A stretch of 64,000 nt of DNA from Thiomicrorhabdus sp. (GCF_963677875.1 NZ_OY782566.1:186001-250000), one strand, 5' to 3'. Shown: positions 1-10,823, counted from the stretch's first letter. Numbers and translations: made by a program. The notes: generated from the sequence alone by a model not told the origin.

Positions 1-81
1 GACCGTTCGCATTGAAAAAAATTTCACCCGCATTTAAAAAATTTTGCCTGAACGTCCGTTATGGCGCGAGCCTAACCGCCT

Positions 82-858
82 TCAAAAATCAACCCACAGA
101 TAGCGCCGAGCCGTATCCCGGTACACTTCCACTTCCAGCAACTGCCGCATCCGTTCCGGTTGCATGGCTTCGTCCACCGGCCCGCTGAACAGTAATTTGC
201 CATGTTTCAGCAGCAAACACCGGTCGGCCAGAGCCTGAGCCAGAAACAGATCATGCAGAACCATGACAATTCCCAACCCCTGAGAACGCCATGTCTTCAA
301 TTTACGTCCGAGGGAAACCTGATGTCTCAGATCCAATCCGGCATTCCATTCATCAAGCAGCAACCATTTGCCGGTGAAATCCGGTGTCGGCTCGTCGATC
401 TTCGGCCAGATTTGCGCCATCGCCCGGGCAAAATGCGCTCTCTGCAACTCGCCTCCCGAAAGAGTCGAAATCGAACGATCCGCCAACGAGGTCAAATCAA
501 AACACTGCAGAATGTCCTGCAAAAGAGCATGCCGATGAGCCTTGTCTTCTTGAATTTCCAGACCGAGTCCAACCAGTTGCCGGACACTGAAAGCAAACGT
601 GTTCTCCAACCTCTGGGCCAAATGGGCACGCTTTTTTGCCAGCGCCTGAAGCGACCAGTCGTGCAAGCCCTTTCCATCCAGAAGCAGCTCTCCGGAAGAT
701 GGCGTCAGAGCGCCGCTCAAGCAACGCAACAGCGTCGATTTCCCGGCCCCGTTCTCGCCAAGAAGCACATGAATTTGCCCCGGTTGCAGAACAAGATCCA
801 TTGAATGCAGCAGTAACCGACCTCCTGCGATATAGTTCAACTGCCTGACTTCAAACAC
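82..858 (-). CDS. hmuV: Heme ABC transporter ATP-binding protein HmuV
   Basis: Cytoplasmic ATPase predicted to power heme (or related metal-chelate) import with the permease encoded just upstream. Visible motifs are Walker A GENGAGKST near residue 35, signature LSGGELQRAHFARA near 133, a Walker B/D-loop region LLLDEWNAGLD, and the switch His in VLHD. The HmuV-type insertion before Walker B is present. Unusually, the residue after the catalytic Glu is Trp where the family has Pro (DEW instead of DEP). The start is GTG, with AGGAG 7 nt upstream. It lies 18 nt after hmuU on the same strand. The substrate-binding protein is not in the window and probably lies beyond the left edge. B12 or siderophore transport is an alternative. 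Confidence 0.85.
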   Translation of the reverse strand: MFEVRQLNYIAGGRLLLHSMDLVLQPGQIHVLLGENGAGKSTLLRCLSGALTPSSGELLLDGKGLHDWSLQALAKKRAHLAQRLENTFAFSVRQLVGLGLEIQEDKAHRHALLQDILQCFDLTSLADRSISTLSGGELQRAHFARAMAQIWPKIDEPTPDFTGKWLLLDEWNAGLDLRHQVSLGRKLKTWRSQGLGIVMVLHDLFLAQALADRCLLLKHGKLLFSGPVDEAMQPERMRQLLEVEVYRDTARRYLWVDF

Positions 859-876
859 TTTGGCTCCTTCAAAAGA

Positions 877-1857
877 CTACACCGATCGGCGGCTTTGCAG
901 CAGCAGCCACAAGAAAAACGGGCCGCCAAGCATGGCCATTAACAGTCCGATCGGCAACTCGACCGGAGCCAGCAGCTGTCGGGCAAACAAATCCGCTGTC
1001 ACCAGCAGAAAAGCACCGCCCAAAGCACTGACCGGCAAAACCGCTCGATGGTCGGCCCCGATCCACAAACGGACAATATGCGGTACCACGAGTCCAACAA
1101 AACCGATCACTCCGACGGCAGCCACACTGCCGGCAACAATCAAAGCACTGAAAATCATCACCCGCCATTTGAAACTGCGCGGATCATATCCCATATGCAG
1201 ACAGGTTTCTTCCCCCAGCACAAACGCGTTCATCGGTTTCAATTGCGTCAGCAACCCCATCAGCGCAACCAGGCTGACAAACATCAGGAGCATGACCGAC
1301 TGCCAGGAAAGGTTTGCCAGAGAGCCCATCAGCCAGAAAGTGACGGTCTGCAGCTGCAACGCATCGGAAAGCGTCATTAAAAACTGCGTAGAGGCCCCAA
1401 ACAGCGCATTAAAAGCGACACCGGCCAGCAGCATCAAAGCCACATCGGTGCGGCCGTTGCGTGTGGCAATGGCGTACAAGACGCCGATGGTCAGCAGTCC
1501 ACTGACAAACGCCGCCGCTCCGATCTGCCACCAGGTAATTTCATGCCAAAGCAAGCTTCCCAAGACCATCACGAACACGGCTCCAAAAGCCGAACCAGCC
1601 GATACTCCGATCAATCCCGGCTCGGCCAGCGGATTGCGAAACAGCGCTTGCAGTGCCACCCCGGCGACGCCGAGTCCGGCTCCGACACTGAGCGCGGTGA
1701 ATAAACGCGGCAAACGAATTTCCCAGAAAATCAACTGTTCTTGCGGACTCCAGCTATCGGCTCCCGAGAAAACCCAACTGGCACCAAAAGTTAAATGCAG
1801 CAGAGAAACGCCAACCAGCGCCACCATCATAAAGAACCAGGCTGAAAGAAAATTCAT
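877..1857 (-). CDS. hmuU: FecCD-family ABC permease, heme-type (HmuU)
   Basis: Inner-membrane permease of the BtuC/FecCD/HmuU family, 326 aa, the usual length, with about ten hydrophobic segments. The typical segments LPRLFTALSVGAGLGVAGVA near residue 50 and FVGLVVPHIVRLWIG near residue 255 are visible; the latter lies by the coupling region. Its ATG overlaps the stop codon of the upstream yihY gene in an ATGA arrangement, suggesting translational coupling, and hmuV follows. Heme is the favoured substrate because the partner ATPase is HmuV-like. The exact ligand cannot be read from the permease. Confidence 0.83.
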   Translation of the reverse strand: MNFLSAWFFMMVALVGVSLLHLTFGASWVFSGADSWSPQEQLIFWEIRLPRLFTALSVGAGLGVAGVALQALFRNPLAEPGLIGVSAGSAFGAVFVMVLGSLLWHEITWWQIGAAAFVSGLLTIGVLYAIATRNGRTDVALMLLAGVAFNALFGASTQFLMTLSDALQLQTVTFWLMGSLANLSWQSVMLLMFVSLVALMGLLTQLKPMNAFVLGEETCLHMGYDPRSFKWRVMIFSALIVAGSVAAVGVIGFVGLVVPHIVRLWIGADHRAVLPVSALGGAFLLVTADLFARQLLAPVELPIGLLMAMLGGPFFLWLLLQSRRSV

Positions 1858-2768
1858 GCGCCGCCCGAACCGTTTTGCGTCACCCTAGCCTCTTCGTCAT
1901 CATTTTTATGCGATAAGGTCGGATAAGTCACCAACGTCGCCACAACGGCTCCGTTCCAGATAACAATAAACCAGATCAGATATAACCAGAGCAGAAACAG
2001 CGGCACGGCAGCAAAGGCGCCGTAAATCAGATCGTAGGTCGGAAACCACTTCACATACAACGCAAAACCGCTCTTAAGCAGCTCCATCTGCAAGGTCGCC
2101 ATCAGTCCGACAACCAGTGCCGCACGAAAAGGGACATAGGGAATTGAAACAAATTTATACAAGGCCGCAAACCCGAGCAAACCCAGTGCAAAATGCAGCA
2201 AGCTCATACCGAACATGAGCTTTTCAATCAAGGGCGTCGTCTCCGCCAGCAGTGGAATCGCCATCACCGACGTGCTGATCACCAAACTCAAACCGAGCAA
2301 AATCGGCCCCATCAGGCTGACACCCAGATAGTGAAGCAGACTGACCCACCACTTTCGGCGGATCGGACTGGCCCATAGCGCGTTCAGCTTCTCATCCACT
2401 TTCCACAACAACATCAAAGTCGTGACAAACATCACCAGCAGTCCCGGGCCTTTTAAATGCACGGCCTGCTGGGAAAATTGCAGCAGATAGTTTTCGATCA
2501 CCGGCTGAGAACTCGGGATCAGATTATGTACCACCTGATCCATCACCAGATCTTCAAAATCGGAAAAAAACGGGGATACGGAAAACAGACTCAACATCAC
2601 CGCCAGCATCGGCACGATTCCGATCAGCGTGGTATAGGCAAGAATCGACACGGCATCACTGCCATTACGCTGGCGGAAACGAACCAGAACCTTCAGCCAG
2701 AAACGCCAGGAAAACAGAATCGGCAAAACCTTGAGAGACGTCAGGGATTGTTTGGAGTGAGTCGCCAT
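1854..2768 (-). CDS. YihY/BrkB (virulence factor BrkB) family membrane protein
   Basis: Polytopic inner-membrane protein of the YihY/BrkB family, 304 aa from the chosen start, with about six hydrophobic helices. The N-terminal segment DAVSILAYTTLIGIVPMLAV is characteristic of the family; its biochemical role is not settled. The frame is open 54 codons further upstream, but the ATG at 2768 has AAGGA 7 nt upstream and the usual family N-terminus, so it was preferred. It is the first gene of a minus-strand run with hmuU (ATGA overlap) and hmuV. No functional link with heme uptake is known to me. Confidence 0.8.
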   Translation of the reverse strand: MATHSKQSLTSLKVLPILFSWRFWLKVLVRFRQRNGSDAVSILAYTTLIGIVPMLAVMLSLFSVSPFFSDFEDLVMDQVVHNLIPSSQPVIENYLLQFSQQAVHLKGPGLLVMFVTTLMLLWKVDEKLNALWASPIRRKWWVSLLHYLGVSLMGPILLGLSLVISTSVMAIPLLAETTPLIEKLMFGMSLLHFALGLLGFAALYKFVSIPYVPFRAALVVGLMATLQMELLKSGFALYVKWFPTYDLIYGAFAAVPLFLLWLYLIWFIVIWNGAVVATLVTYPTLSHKNDDEEARVTQNGSGGA

Positions 2769-2847
2769 GCGATATTCCTTCATGCTACGGCGGTAGCCGT
2801 TTCGTTCTTCACGCACTTGGCGCATTTTTCTCGCGCCCGACAGGACG

Positions 2848-2876
2848 GGGGCATCGCCCCACGATTTCGCTATAAT
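2848..2876 (+). promoter_or_regulatory. Candidate sigma-70 -10 with small upstream hairpin
   Basis: TATAAT at 2871–2876 lies 33 nt before the ATG of the oxoprolinase gene. The -35 region is poor, being occupied by a perfect short inverted repeat GGGGC-ATC-GCCCC (2848–2860). Only the -10 is convincing. Confidence 0.35.
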
Positions 2877-2909
2877 AGCGGGCATACCTATTCTAAACGA
2901 TGTTGATTT

Positions 2910-6530
<3,621 letters not shown>

Positions 6531-6560
6531 AACCCCCGTCAAATTTCCAGGGCTGAAAAC

Positions 6561-6588
6561 AAAAATGCCAGCGAACGCTGGCATTTTT
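6561..6588. terminator. Bidirectional intrinsic terminator
   Basis: Perfect stem ATGCCAGCG–AA–CGCTGGCAT flanked by A-rich sequence on the left and T6 on the right. It can serve the plus-strand oxoprolinase gene and the convergent minus-strand peptide gene. Confidence 0.85.
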
Positions 6589-6608
6589 TCACTTCACGTC
6601 ACAAACGC

Positions 6609-6947
6609 TTATTTACCCGCGCCGCATTTGCCTGCACCACACTTCGATGGCTTTTCAGCACCGCATTTGCCTGCGCCACACTTCGATGGTTTTTCAGCAC
6701 CGCATTTACCCGCTCCGCACTTCATCGGCTTTTCAGCGCCGCATTTACCCGCGCCGCACTTCATTGGCTTTTCAGCGCCGCATTTACCGGCACCGCATTT
6801 CTCAGATGCCAACTGAATAAGGGCACCTTGCTCACTGGCAAAACCGAATGGATTTTCCGCCGCAGAAGCCGTTTGAGCGGCACTCAACATCGTTAGGCCC
6901 AAAAGCGCTGCTGCCAATATGGACGTAATGGATTTAACTGATTTCAT
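6609..6947 (-). CDS. Cys-Gly repeat secreted peptide resembling HvfA-type RiPP metallophore precursors
   Basis: A 112-aa precursor. Residues 1–29 form a signal peptide with a basic start, hydrophobic LAAALLGLTMLSA and an AxA-type cleavage site, followed by a spacer of about 20 aa. The rest is a low-complexity array of four complete 13-residue units KCGAGKCGAEKP(M/S) and a truncated fifth, giving ten Cys, each followed by Gly. HvfA/oxazolin-family precursors carry similar Lys-Cys-Gly repeats; there MNIO (DUF692) enzyme HvfB with partner HvfC converts Cys to oxazolone/thioamide copper ligands. No such enzymes are in this window, so modification would have to come from elsewhere in the genome. 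An unmodified metallothionein-like peptide is the alternative. The SD AGGGAGA lies about 8 nt upstream. An ECF-like promoter precedes it. Confidence 0.72.
   Translation of the reverse strand: MKSVKSITSILAAALLGLTMLSAAQTASAAENPFGFASEQGALIQLASEKCGAGKCGAEKPMKCGAGKCGAEKPMKCGAGKCGAEKPSKCGAGKCGAEKPSKCGAGKCGAGK
6612..6796. repeat. 39-bp tandem repeats inside the Cys-Gly peptide gene
   Basis: Near-identical 39-bp units: the segment beginning TTTTCAGC recurs at 6652, 6691, 6730 and 6769. Third-position differences (for example Met versus Ser at the unit end, GCA versus GCG) show that the array is diverging while the peptide sequence is kept. Confidence 0.95.
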
Positions 6948-6969
6948 GTATTGATCTCCCTCTGAAATG

Positions 6970-6997
6970 AATCGAAACGGTCGGTCCGTTCATTACA
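6970..6997 (-). promoter_or_regulatory. ECF-sigma-like promoter upstream of the Cys-Gly peptide
   Basis: On the minus strand TGTAATG (6997–6991) is separated by exactly 16 nt from CGATT (6974–6970). This resembles the GTAACC-N16-CGAA type motif I recall for ECF sigma factors controlling DUF2282/MNIO-peptide operons (Caulobacter SigF). The spacer holds the dyad AACGG-N5-CCGTT (6976–6990). The fit is partial. A sigma-70-like CATAAT also lies upstream (about 7012–7017), so this is a hypothesis. Confidence 0.35.
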
Positions 6998-7080
6998 GAA
7001 GACCCGTTTCATTATGCATTCTTTCACTAATCGATAAAAAATCAATAAAAAAGTGTCGACCCGAAAACAAAATCACCAAT

Positions 7081-7106
7081 AAAAAACGGCGGATAAAATC
7101 CGCCGT
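7081..7106 (-). terminator. Intrinsic terminator after the DJ-1 gene
   Basis: On the minus strand the perfect stem ACGGCGGAT–TTT–ATCCGCCGT is followed by T6. It lies just downstream of the DJ-1 stop codon and separates that gene from the Cys-Gly peptide gene. Confidence 0.9.
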
Positions 7107-7128
7107 CTGATAAGCACCTTTCTCGAAA

Positions 7129-7683
7129 TTACGCCCTTTGCAATGCGCTTTCGACCTCTAGACGTTTCTCGGCACCGCACAGACGCTCAATCAAAACCAG
7201 AGCAAACTCCATTGCCGTTCCCGGTCCTTTGGAAGTCAATACCGATCCGGCATCCACCACAGGCTGATCGAGGTACTGCATTCCCGGCGCAGGATTCTCA
7301 TCAATTACACCCGGAAAACTGGTTGCCGAGCGATTATCCAACAATCCGGCCGAAACCAGCACTTTCGGTGCAGCGCAGATTGCCGCTGACAAACCGCCCT
7401 GTTGAACCGTTCTCTTTAATAATTCAATGATCCGCGGATCTTCATTCAGATAGTCCGCTCCAGGGAGCCCGCCCGGCAACACGACCAGATCAAATTCTTG
7501 TCCCAGAACCTGATCCAGTGTTGTCTGAGCAATCAGCTGCACACCCCGACTGGCGGTAATGATCCGCTCATCATCCAGACTGGCGGTAATGACCTCGACT
7601 CCGGCTCGAACCAACAGGTCGATCAAAGTGACGGCCTCCAGCTCTTCGCAGCCTTGTGCCAAAGGAATCAGAACGTTTGCCAT
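7129..7683 (-). CDS. yajL: DJ-1/PfpI (YajL-like) family protein
   Basis: A 184-aa single-domain DJ-1/PfpI protein. The N-terminal pattern PLAQGCEELEAVTLIDLLVR supplies the conserved acidic residues near 13–16. The nucleophile-elbow segment SAAICAAPKVL places the oxidation-sensitive Cys at residue 103. YajL-type members act in protein repair, chaperoning and oxidative-stress protection; the deglycase activity is debated. The start ATG has GGGAG 6 nt upstream. It follows ctpA by 17 nt and ends in a strong terminator, so the two are probably one transcript. Confidence 0.85.
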   Translation of the reverse strand: MANVLIPLAQGCEELEAVTLIDLLVRAGVEVITASLDDERIITASRGVQLIAQTTLDQVLGQEFDLVVLPGGLPGADYLNEDPRIIELLKRTVQQGGLSAAICAAPKVLVSAGLLDNRSATSFPGVIDENPAPGMQYLDQPVVDAGSVLTSKGPGTAMEFALVLIERLCGAEKRLEVESALQRA

Positions 7684-7700
7684 AATTCGCTCCCTGCTCC

Positions 7701-9059
7701 TTATTTTGCCTGCATTTTCTGGGCAATAATCATGGTTTTCGCGATTCTCAACGCTTCATTCAATTCGAAATCCTTTTCCAGAAGCTGTTTGACATCATTG
7801 TCAGACTTATCTTTATCCGACATTTTCGCTTCTTCATGCGCTTCGCCGTTTTCAAGGTGACCGCTCAAATCCTTTTCTTTAATGTTGCCGAATTCGGATG
7901 GCTTGACCTTTTCAACTTTCACCAAATCGATTTTCACATCCGGCTCAATCCCTTCCGCCTGAATCGAGCGGCCTGACGGCGTATAGTAGCGCGCCGTCGT
8001 GACTTTGATCGCTGCCCCGTTATTCAATTGCAACAGCGTTTGCACAGATCCTTTACCGAAACTGGTTCGGCCGGCAATGATTGCGCGCTTCTGATCCTGC
8101 AAAGCGCCAGAGACGATTTCCGAAGCGGAAGCCGAACCTTCATTAATCAGAACCACAATCGGCTTGCCGTTCATCAGATCGCCCTCTTCCGCTTCAAAAC
8201 GCATTTTAGAGTTTTTGATACGCCCTTCGGTGTACACGATCAAACCGTCATTCAGGAAAGCATCCGACACTTGTACTGCGGCATTCAACACGCCACCCGG
8301 ATTATTTCTCAAGTCCAGAACCAAACCGTTGAGAGGAGAACCATTCTCGGTTTCCAGCTTAGTCAGAGCATTCTGTAAATCCTGACCGGTGCGAATCTGA
8401 AACTGGCTGATACGCACATAACCGATACCATCGGGAAGAAGGCGCTGCTTGACGCTTTTGACCTTGATCACCGCGCGGGTAATTTCCACCTTGATCGGTG
8501 CATCTTCTCCTTCACGAACCACGGTCAGCATGATCTTGGTTCCCGGCTTGCCGCGCATGATCTTCACCGATTCGCTGAGGGTTTTTCCTTTAACCGGTTC
8601 ACTGCCCAGTTTGATAATAAGATCACCGGCCTTGATGCCCGCTTTCTGAGCAGGGGTATCATCAATCGGGGAAATCACTTTCACGAAACCGTCTTCCATC
8701 CCGACTTCCATCCCGAGGCCGCCAAACTCGCCACGGGTATGCTCTTCCATCTCTTTGAAGTCTGTCGGCGGCAGATAAGCGGAGTGCGGATCAAGACTCG
8801 ACAACATTCCGCTGATCGCCCCTTCCAACAGTTTTTTGTCATCGACCTGATCGACATAATCATGGTAAACACGTTCATACACTTCAACGAAAGCGCGCAA
8901 ATCCTGTAAAGGCAAAGTCATCTTCTGCTGTTCGGCTTGAACGGCCTGCGGTGGATTGGCTTCTTTATCGGCCCAGACCGTAGAACCCACGGCAATCATC
9001 GCCCCTAAAACCACACCGGAACCTAACCATACTGTTTTCTTAAACCCAGAAGACGCCAC
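7701..9059 (-). CDS. ctpA: S41 family C-terminal processing protease (CtpA)
   Basis: Periplasmic, membrane-anchored tail-specific protease. From the chosen start it has a basic N-terminus, a hydrophobic signal/anchor at about residues 8–28, a PDZ domain (GLGMEVG…AGIKAGDLI, about 110–190) and the S41 core. The catalytic Ser lies in NEGSASASEI (about 306–315) and the general-base Lys in TSFGKGS (about 336). A charged C-terminal tail follows. The frame is open to a TTG at 9113, but that has no SD. GTG at 9059 has GGAG 6 nt upstream and gives a conventional signal peptide, so I prefer it. It is divergent from an ArsR regulator and followed by the DJ-1 gene. Confidence 0.85.
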   Translation of the reverse strand: MASSGFKKTVWLGSGVVLGAMIAVGSTVWADKEANPPQAVQAEQQKMTLPLQDLRAFVEVYERVYHDYVDQVDDKKLLEGAISGMLSSLDPHSAYLPPTDFKEMEEHTRGEFGGLGMEVGMEDGFVKVISPIDDTPAQKAGIKAGDLIIKLGSEPVKGKTLSESVKIMRGKPGTKIMLTVVREGEDAPIKVEITRAVIKVKSVKQRLLPDGIGYVRISQFQIRTGQDLQNALTKLETENGSPLNGLVLDLRNNPGGVLNAAVQVSDAFLNDGLIVYTEGRIKNSKMRFEAEEGDLMNGKPIVVLINEGSASASEIVSGALQDQKRAIIAGRTSFGKGSVQTLLQLNNGAAIKVTTARYYTPSGRSIQAEGIEPDVKIDLVKVEKVKPSEFGNIKEKDLSGHLENGEAHEEAKMSDKDKSDNDVKQLLEKDFELNEALRIAKTMIIAQKMQAK

Positions 9060-9210
9060 TTTTTTCTCCACATCTTTCAATTGAAGCCCATTATTGCCCG
9101 AATCGTTCGACAATAAAAAACTTTTTTCTAAAAAAATATTTGTCCATTATAAATTAACTTTAAGTGACATAAGTGCGGCTTTTCATTAGAATCCCCTTAG
9201 AAGTTCATAA

Positions 9211-9222
9211 TATATTTATATA
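9211..9222. promoter_or_regulatory. AT-rich dyad in the ctpA/arsR divergent region
   Basis: TATATTTATATA is a near-perfect palindrome 15 nt before the ATG of the ArsR gene, in an AT-rich 177-nt spacer (9060–9236). Its position fits the regulator's own operator or promoter core. Nothing else in the spacer is clear. Confidence 0.3.
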
Positions 9223-9236
9223 GTAAAGAAATAATA

Positions 9237-9563
9237 ATGGAAAAATTAGACGCTAACTTTTTTGAGATGAAAGAAGAGAACATCAACAAAGCTTCTAAAG
9301 CCTTGAAAGCAATGGGGCATCCGTTGCGATTAAAAATTCTCTGCGTCATCGGCGAAAATGAGCTACCGGTCATGGACATTGTGAAACAGGTCGGTACTAC
9401 GCAAAGCAACATCTCTCAACACATCGACATTTTAAGAGAAAAAGAGATCATCACTTCTCGCCGCGAAGGCAGTAAAATTTTGTGCAAGGTGCGTGATCAC
9501 AACATTCTCCAGTTAATGGGCGTAATGCAAGAAACATTCTGCCCGACAGGCGAGTTATCCTAA
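9237..9563 (+). CDS. ArsR-family regulator with SqrR/BigR-like cysteine pair
   Basis: A 108-aa winged-helix repressor of the ArsR/SmtB fold. The HTH includes MDIVKQVGTTQSNISQHIDI (about 46–65) and the wing follows near 70–85. The ELCxC metal site of ArsR is absent. Cysteines are at 36 (RLKILC), 83 and 102 (ETFCP). Cys36 and Cys102 are 66 residues apart, the same spacing I recall for the persulfide-sensing pairs of SqrR (41/107) and BigR (42/108). A repressor that senses reactive sulfur species is therefore plausible, and would suit a sulfur oxidiser. No sqr or persulfide dioxygenase gene is adjacent; the target may be itself, ctpA or remote genes. The SD is weak. Confidence 0.75.
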   Translation: MEKLDANFFEMKEENINKASKALKAMGHPLRLKILCVIGENELPVMDIVKQVGTTQSNISQHIDILREKEIITSRREGSKILCKVRDHNILQLMGVMQETFCPTGELS

Positions 9564-9592
9564 AACGCTTTCCATCGGCGGGCTGTTCTGTT

Positions 9593-10225
9593 TCAGTCCG
9601 CAGGGGAGAAACTCTGTCGCGTTTCAAAGCCTTGCCTTTCCATTCTTCCGATATCGCTCTGCGCCGCTTCGCGCATTTCCATCAAAGCTTGCTGCTGCAT
9701 TTGCATCGCCTGTGCGGCGACTCGAAAATCCTGCGTTGAAGGTTGTGCGGGAGCCAGAGCCGCAGCATGAACCTGACGAGCCTTTTCCAAGGTTTTCTGC
9801 GGATCTCCCGCGATGGGCGAAACATCAATTCCAACCTCACCGCCGATAGCATACTTCTGTCCGTCCGGGCCTGTCTGATAGCTGAAGGACATGCCCCCAC
9901 GCGCATAGCCCCCAGCCGCATGAAGATGCGCCGCCTCATGCGCTTTCACTTCCTGATCACGCGTTTTTAACTGCGTTAGAACCTGTTCAAGCGCACGATT
10001 CTGTCGGGCTTCCGTCTCCCCATTGAGCCCTGAAAGCGGATTTTGCATGAGTTCCTGACGCTCAGGAGCGCGCGTTTCCAGCTGCCGATCTGCAATGTCA
10101 TTACTGAGCTTTTTCGCATCCACAATAACATTCGACGACGGTTCAACGCCGGGATCAATCAACGATTTCGGCACCATCCCGAAGGAAACGAGACTTCCAA
10201 TATGATCAATACTCTGCACGCTCAC
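9593..10225 (-). CDS. Putative metalloprotease, CJM1_0395/SprA-related family
   Basis: A 210-aa protein with the hallmark HEAAHLHAAGGYARGG around residues 93–108: an HExxH-like zinc site (HEAAH) embedded in the conserved block, then GEVGIDVSPIAGDP. This matches the SprA-related putative metalloprotease family. The N-terminal 80 residues are polar and the C-terminus is Gln/Met-rich. The start is GTG with AAGAAGG 4 nt upstream. A sigma-28 promoter matching 15 of 16 consensus positions lies 41–67 nt upstream, so expression with late flagellar genes is likely. The substrate is unknown. There is no signal peptide. Confidence 0.8.
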   Translation of the reverse strand: MSVQSIDHIGSLVSFGMVPKSLIDPGVEPSSNVIVDAKKLSNDIADRQLETRAPERQELMQNPLSGLNGETEARQNRALEQVLTQLKTRDQEVKAHEAAHLHAAGGYARGGMSFSYQTGPDGQKYAIGGEVGIDVSPIAGDPQKTLEKARQVHAAALAPAQPSTQDFRVAAQAMQMQQQALMEMREAAQSDIGRMERQGFETRQSFSPAD

Positions 10226-10265
10226 ACAACCTTCTTTTTAACCATTAAAGCCGGCTTTTCCAAAG

Positions 10266-10292
10266 TTATCGGCCGACACATAAAAATCTTTA
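10266..10292 (-). promoter_or_regulatory. Sigma-28 (FliA) promoter
   Basis: On the minus strand TAAAGATT (10292–10285), an 11-nt spacer, then GCCGATAA (10273–10266). This differs from the consensus TAAAGTTT-N11-GCCGATAA at one base. The predicted transcript start is about 30 nt before the metalloprotease GTG. Confidence 0.8.
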
Positions 10293-10411
10293 ACTTGTTA
10301 ATTCTTTTAAAGAAAAATCGCATCTTTTGCAGAAATTCAATTAAGAAAATCCTCTGTTTGCAGATATTTTCAATGAAAGACACATCATCGTTAACATAAG
10401 AGGTCTGCAGG

Positions 10412-10528
10412 ATGAAACAGCACACAACTCAGCACAAAATGGAACATTTTCTAATTGAACTCTTCAGCTTTACCAGCGTTGGGCTGATTCTGGCATACGT
10501 TTTACTCGCCTGGTCGGAATGGCTTTAG
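10412..10528 (+). CDS. Predicted 38-aa single-pass membrane peptide
   Basis: ATG at 10412 to TAG at 10526–10528 encodes 38 residues: a polar, His/Gln-rich N-terminus of about 18 aa and one hydrophobic helix (TSVGLILAYVLLAW) ending in SEWL. AGAGG lies 7–8 nt upstream of the ATG. I do not recognise a family. The spacers on both sides hold no other coding signal. It could be a small bitopic regulator or accessory subunit, or a chance ORF. The coding evidence is only the SD, the clear TM and the position. Confidence 0.4.
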   Translation: MKQHTTQHKMEHFLIELFSFTSVGLILAYVLLAWSEWL

Positions 10529-10706
10529 TCCGTAAACAGAGAATCTCGCATCACAACGCACCGGAATTTGAGTGCCCGCTAACCTGATGCACTTGCTCCG
10601 CACCATTTTTCGATGGGCAGAGTTTCAAAAACGGAAGCGAAATGCTTTAAACCGAAGCCACCAGAAAAATCAAACGCCCCTGTTTAAGACAAAGATAAAA
10701 AACGGA

Positions 10707-10783
10707 TGGTGGGCCCTCACGGACTTGAACCGTGGACCTGCCGATTATGAGTCGGATGCTCTAACCAACTGAGCTAAGGGCCC
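10707..10783 (-). tRNA. ileX: tRNA-Ile2 (anticodon CAT, lysidine type)
   Basis: Full cloverleaf on the minus strand with a 7-bp acceptor stem GGGCCCT/AGGGCCC, discriminator A and encoded CCA. The anticodon loop is CTCATAA. CAT could be Met or minor Ile. The acceptor pairs C4-G69 and C5-G68, which are TilS determinants, and the T-loop TTCAAGT match tRNA-Ile2 rather than elongator Met. The 27–43 pair (T·C) is mismatched. It lies downstream of rpoD, with its own promoter. Confidence 0.85.
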
Positions 10784-10823
10784 CTGACGGGAAAGAAAGG
10801 ATTGCCGGACGGCGAAAGTGCGT

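Noticed and set aside
1..81. Coding sequence at the left edge
   Set aside because: No ORF or clear signal; probably spacer beyond the hmuV stop.
860..1888. 342-codon plus-strand ORF opposite hmuU
   Set aside because: Composition is Ser/Thr/Pro/Ala-rich without domains, typical of an antisense shadow; the minus strand encodes a clear permease.
10707..10783. Elongator tRNA-Met reading of the CAT tRNA
   Set aside because: Acceptor C4-G69/C5-G68 and T-loop TTCAAGT match tRNA-Ile2; elongator Met has different acceptor bases.
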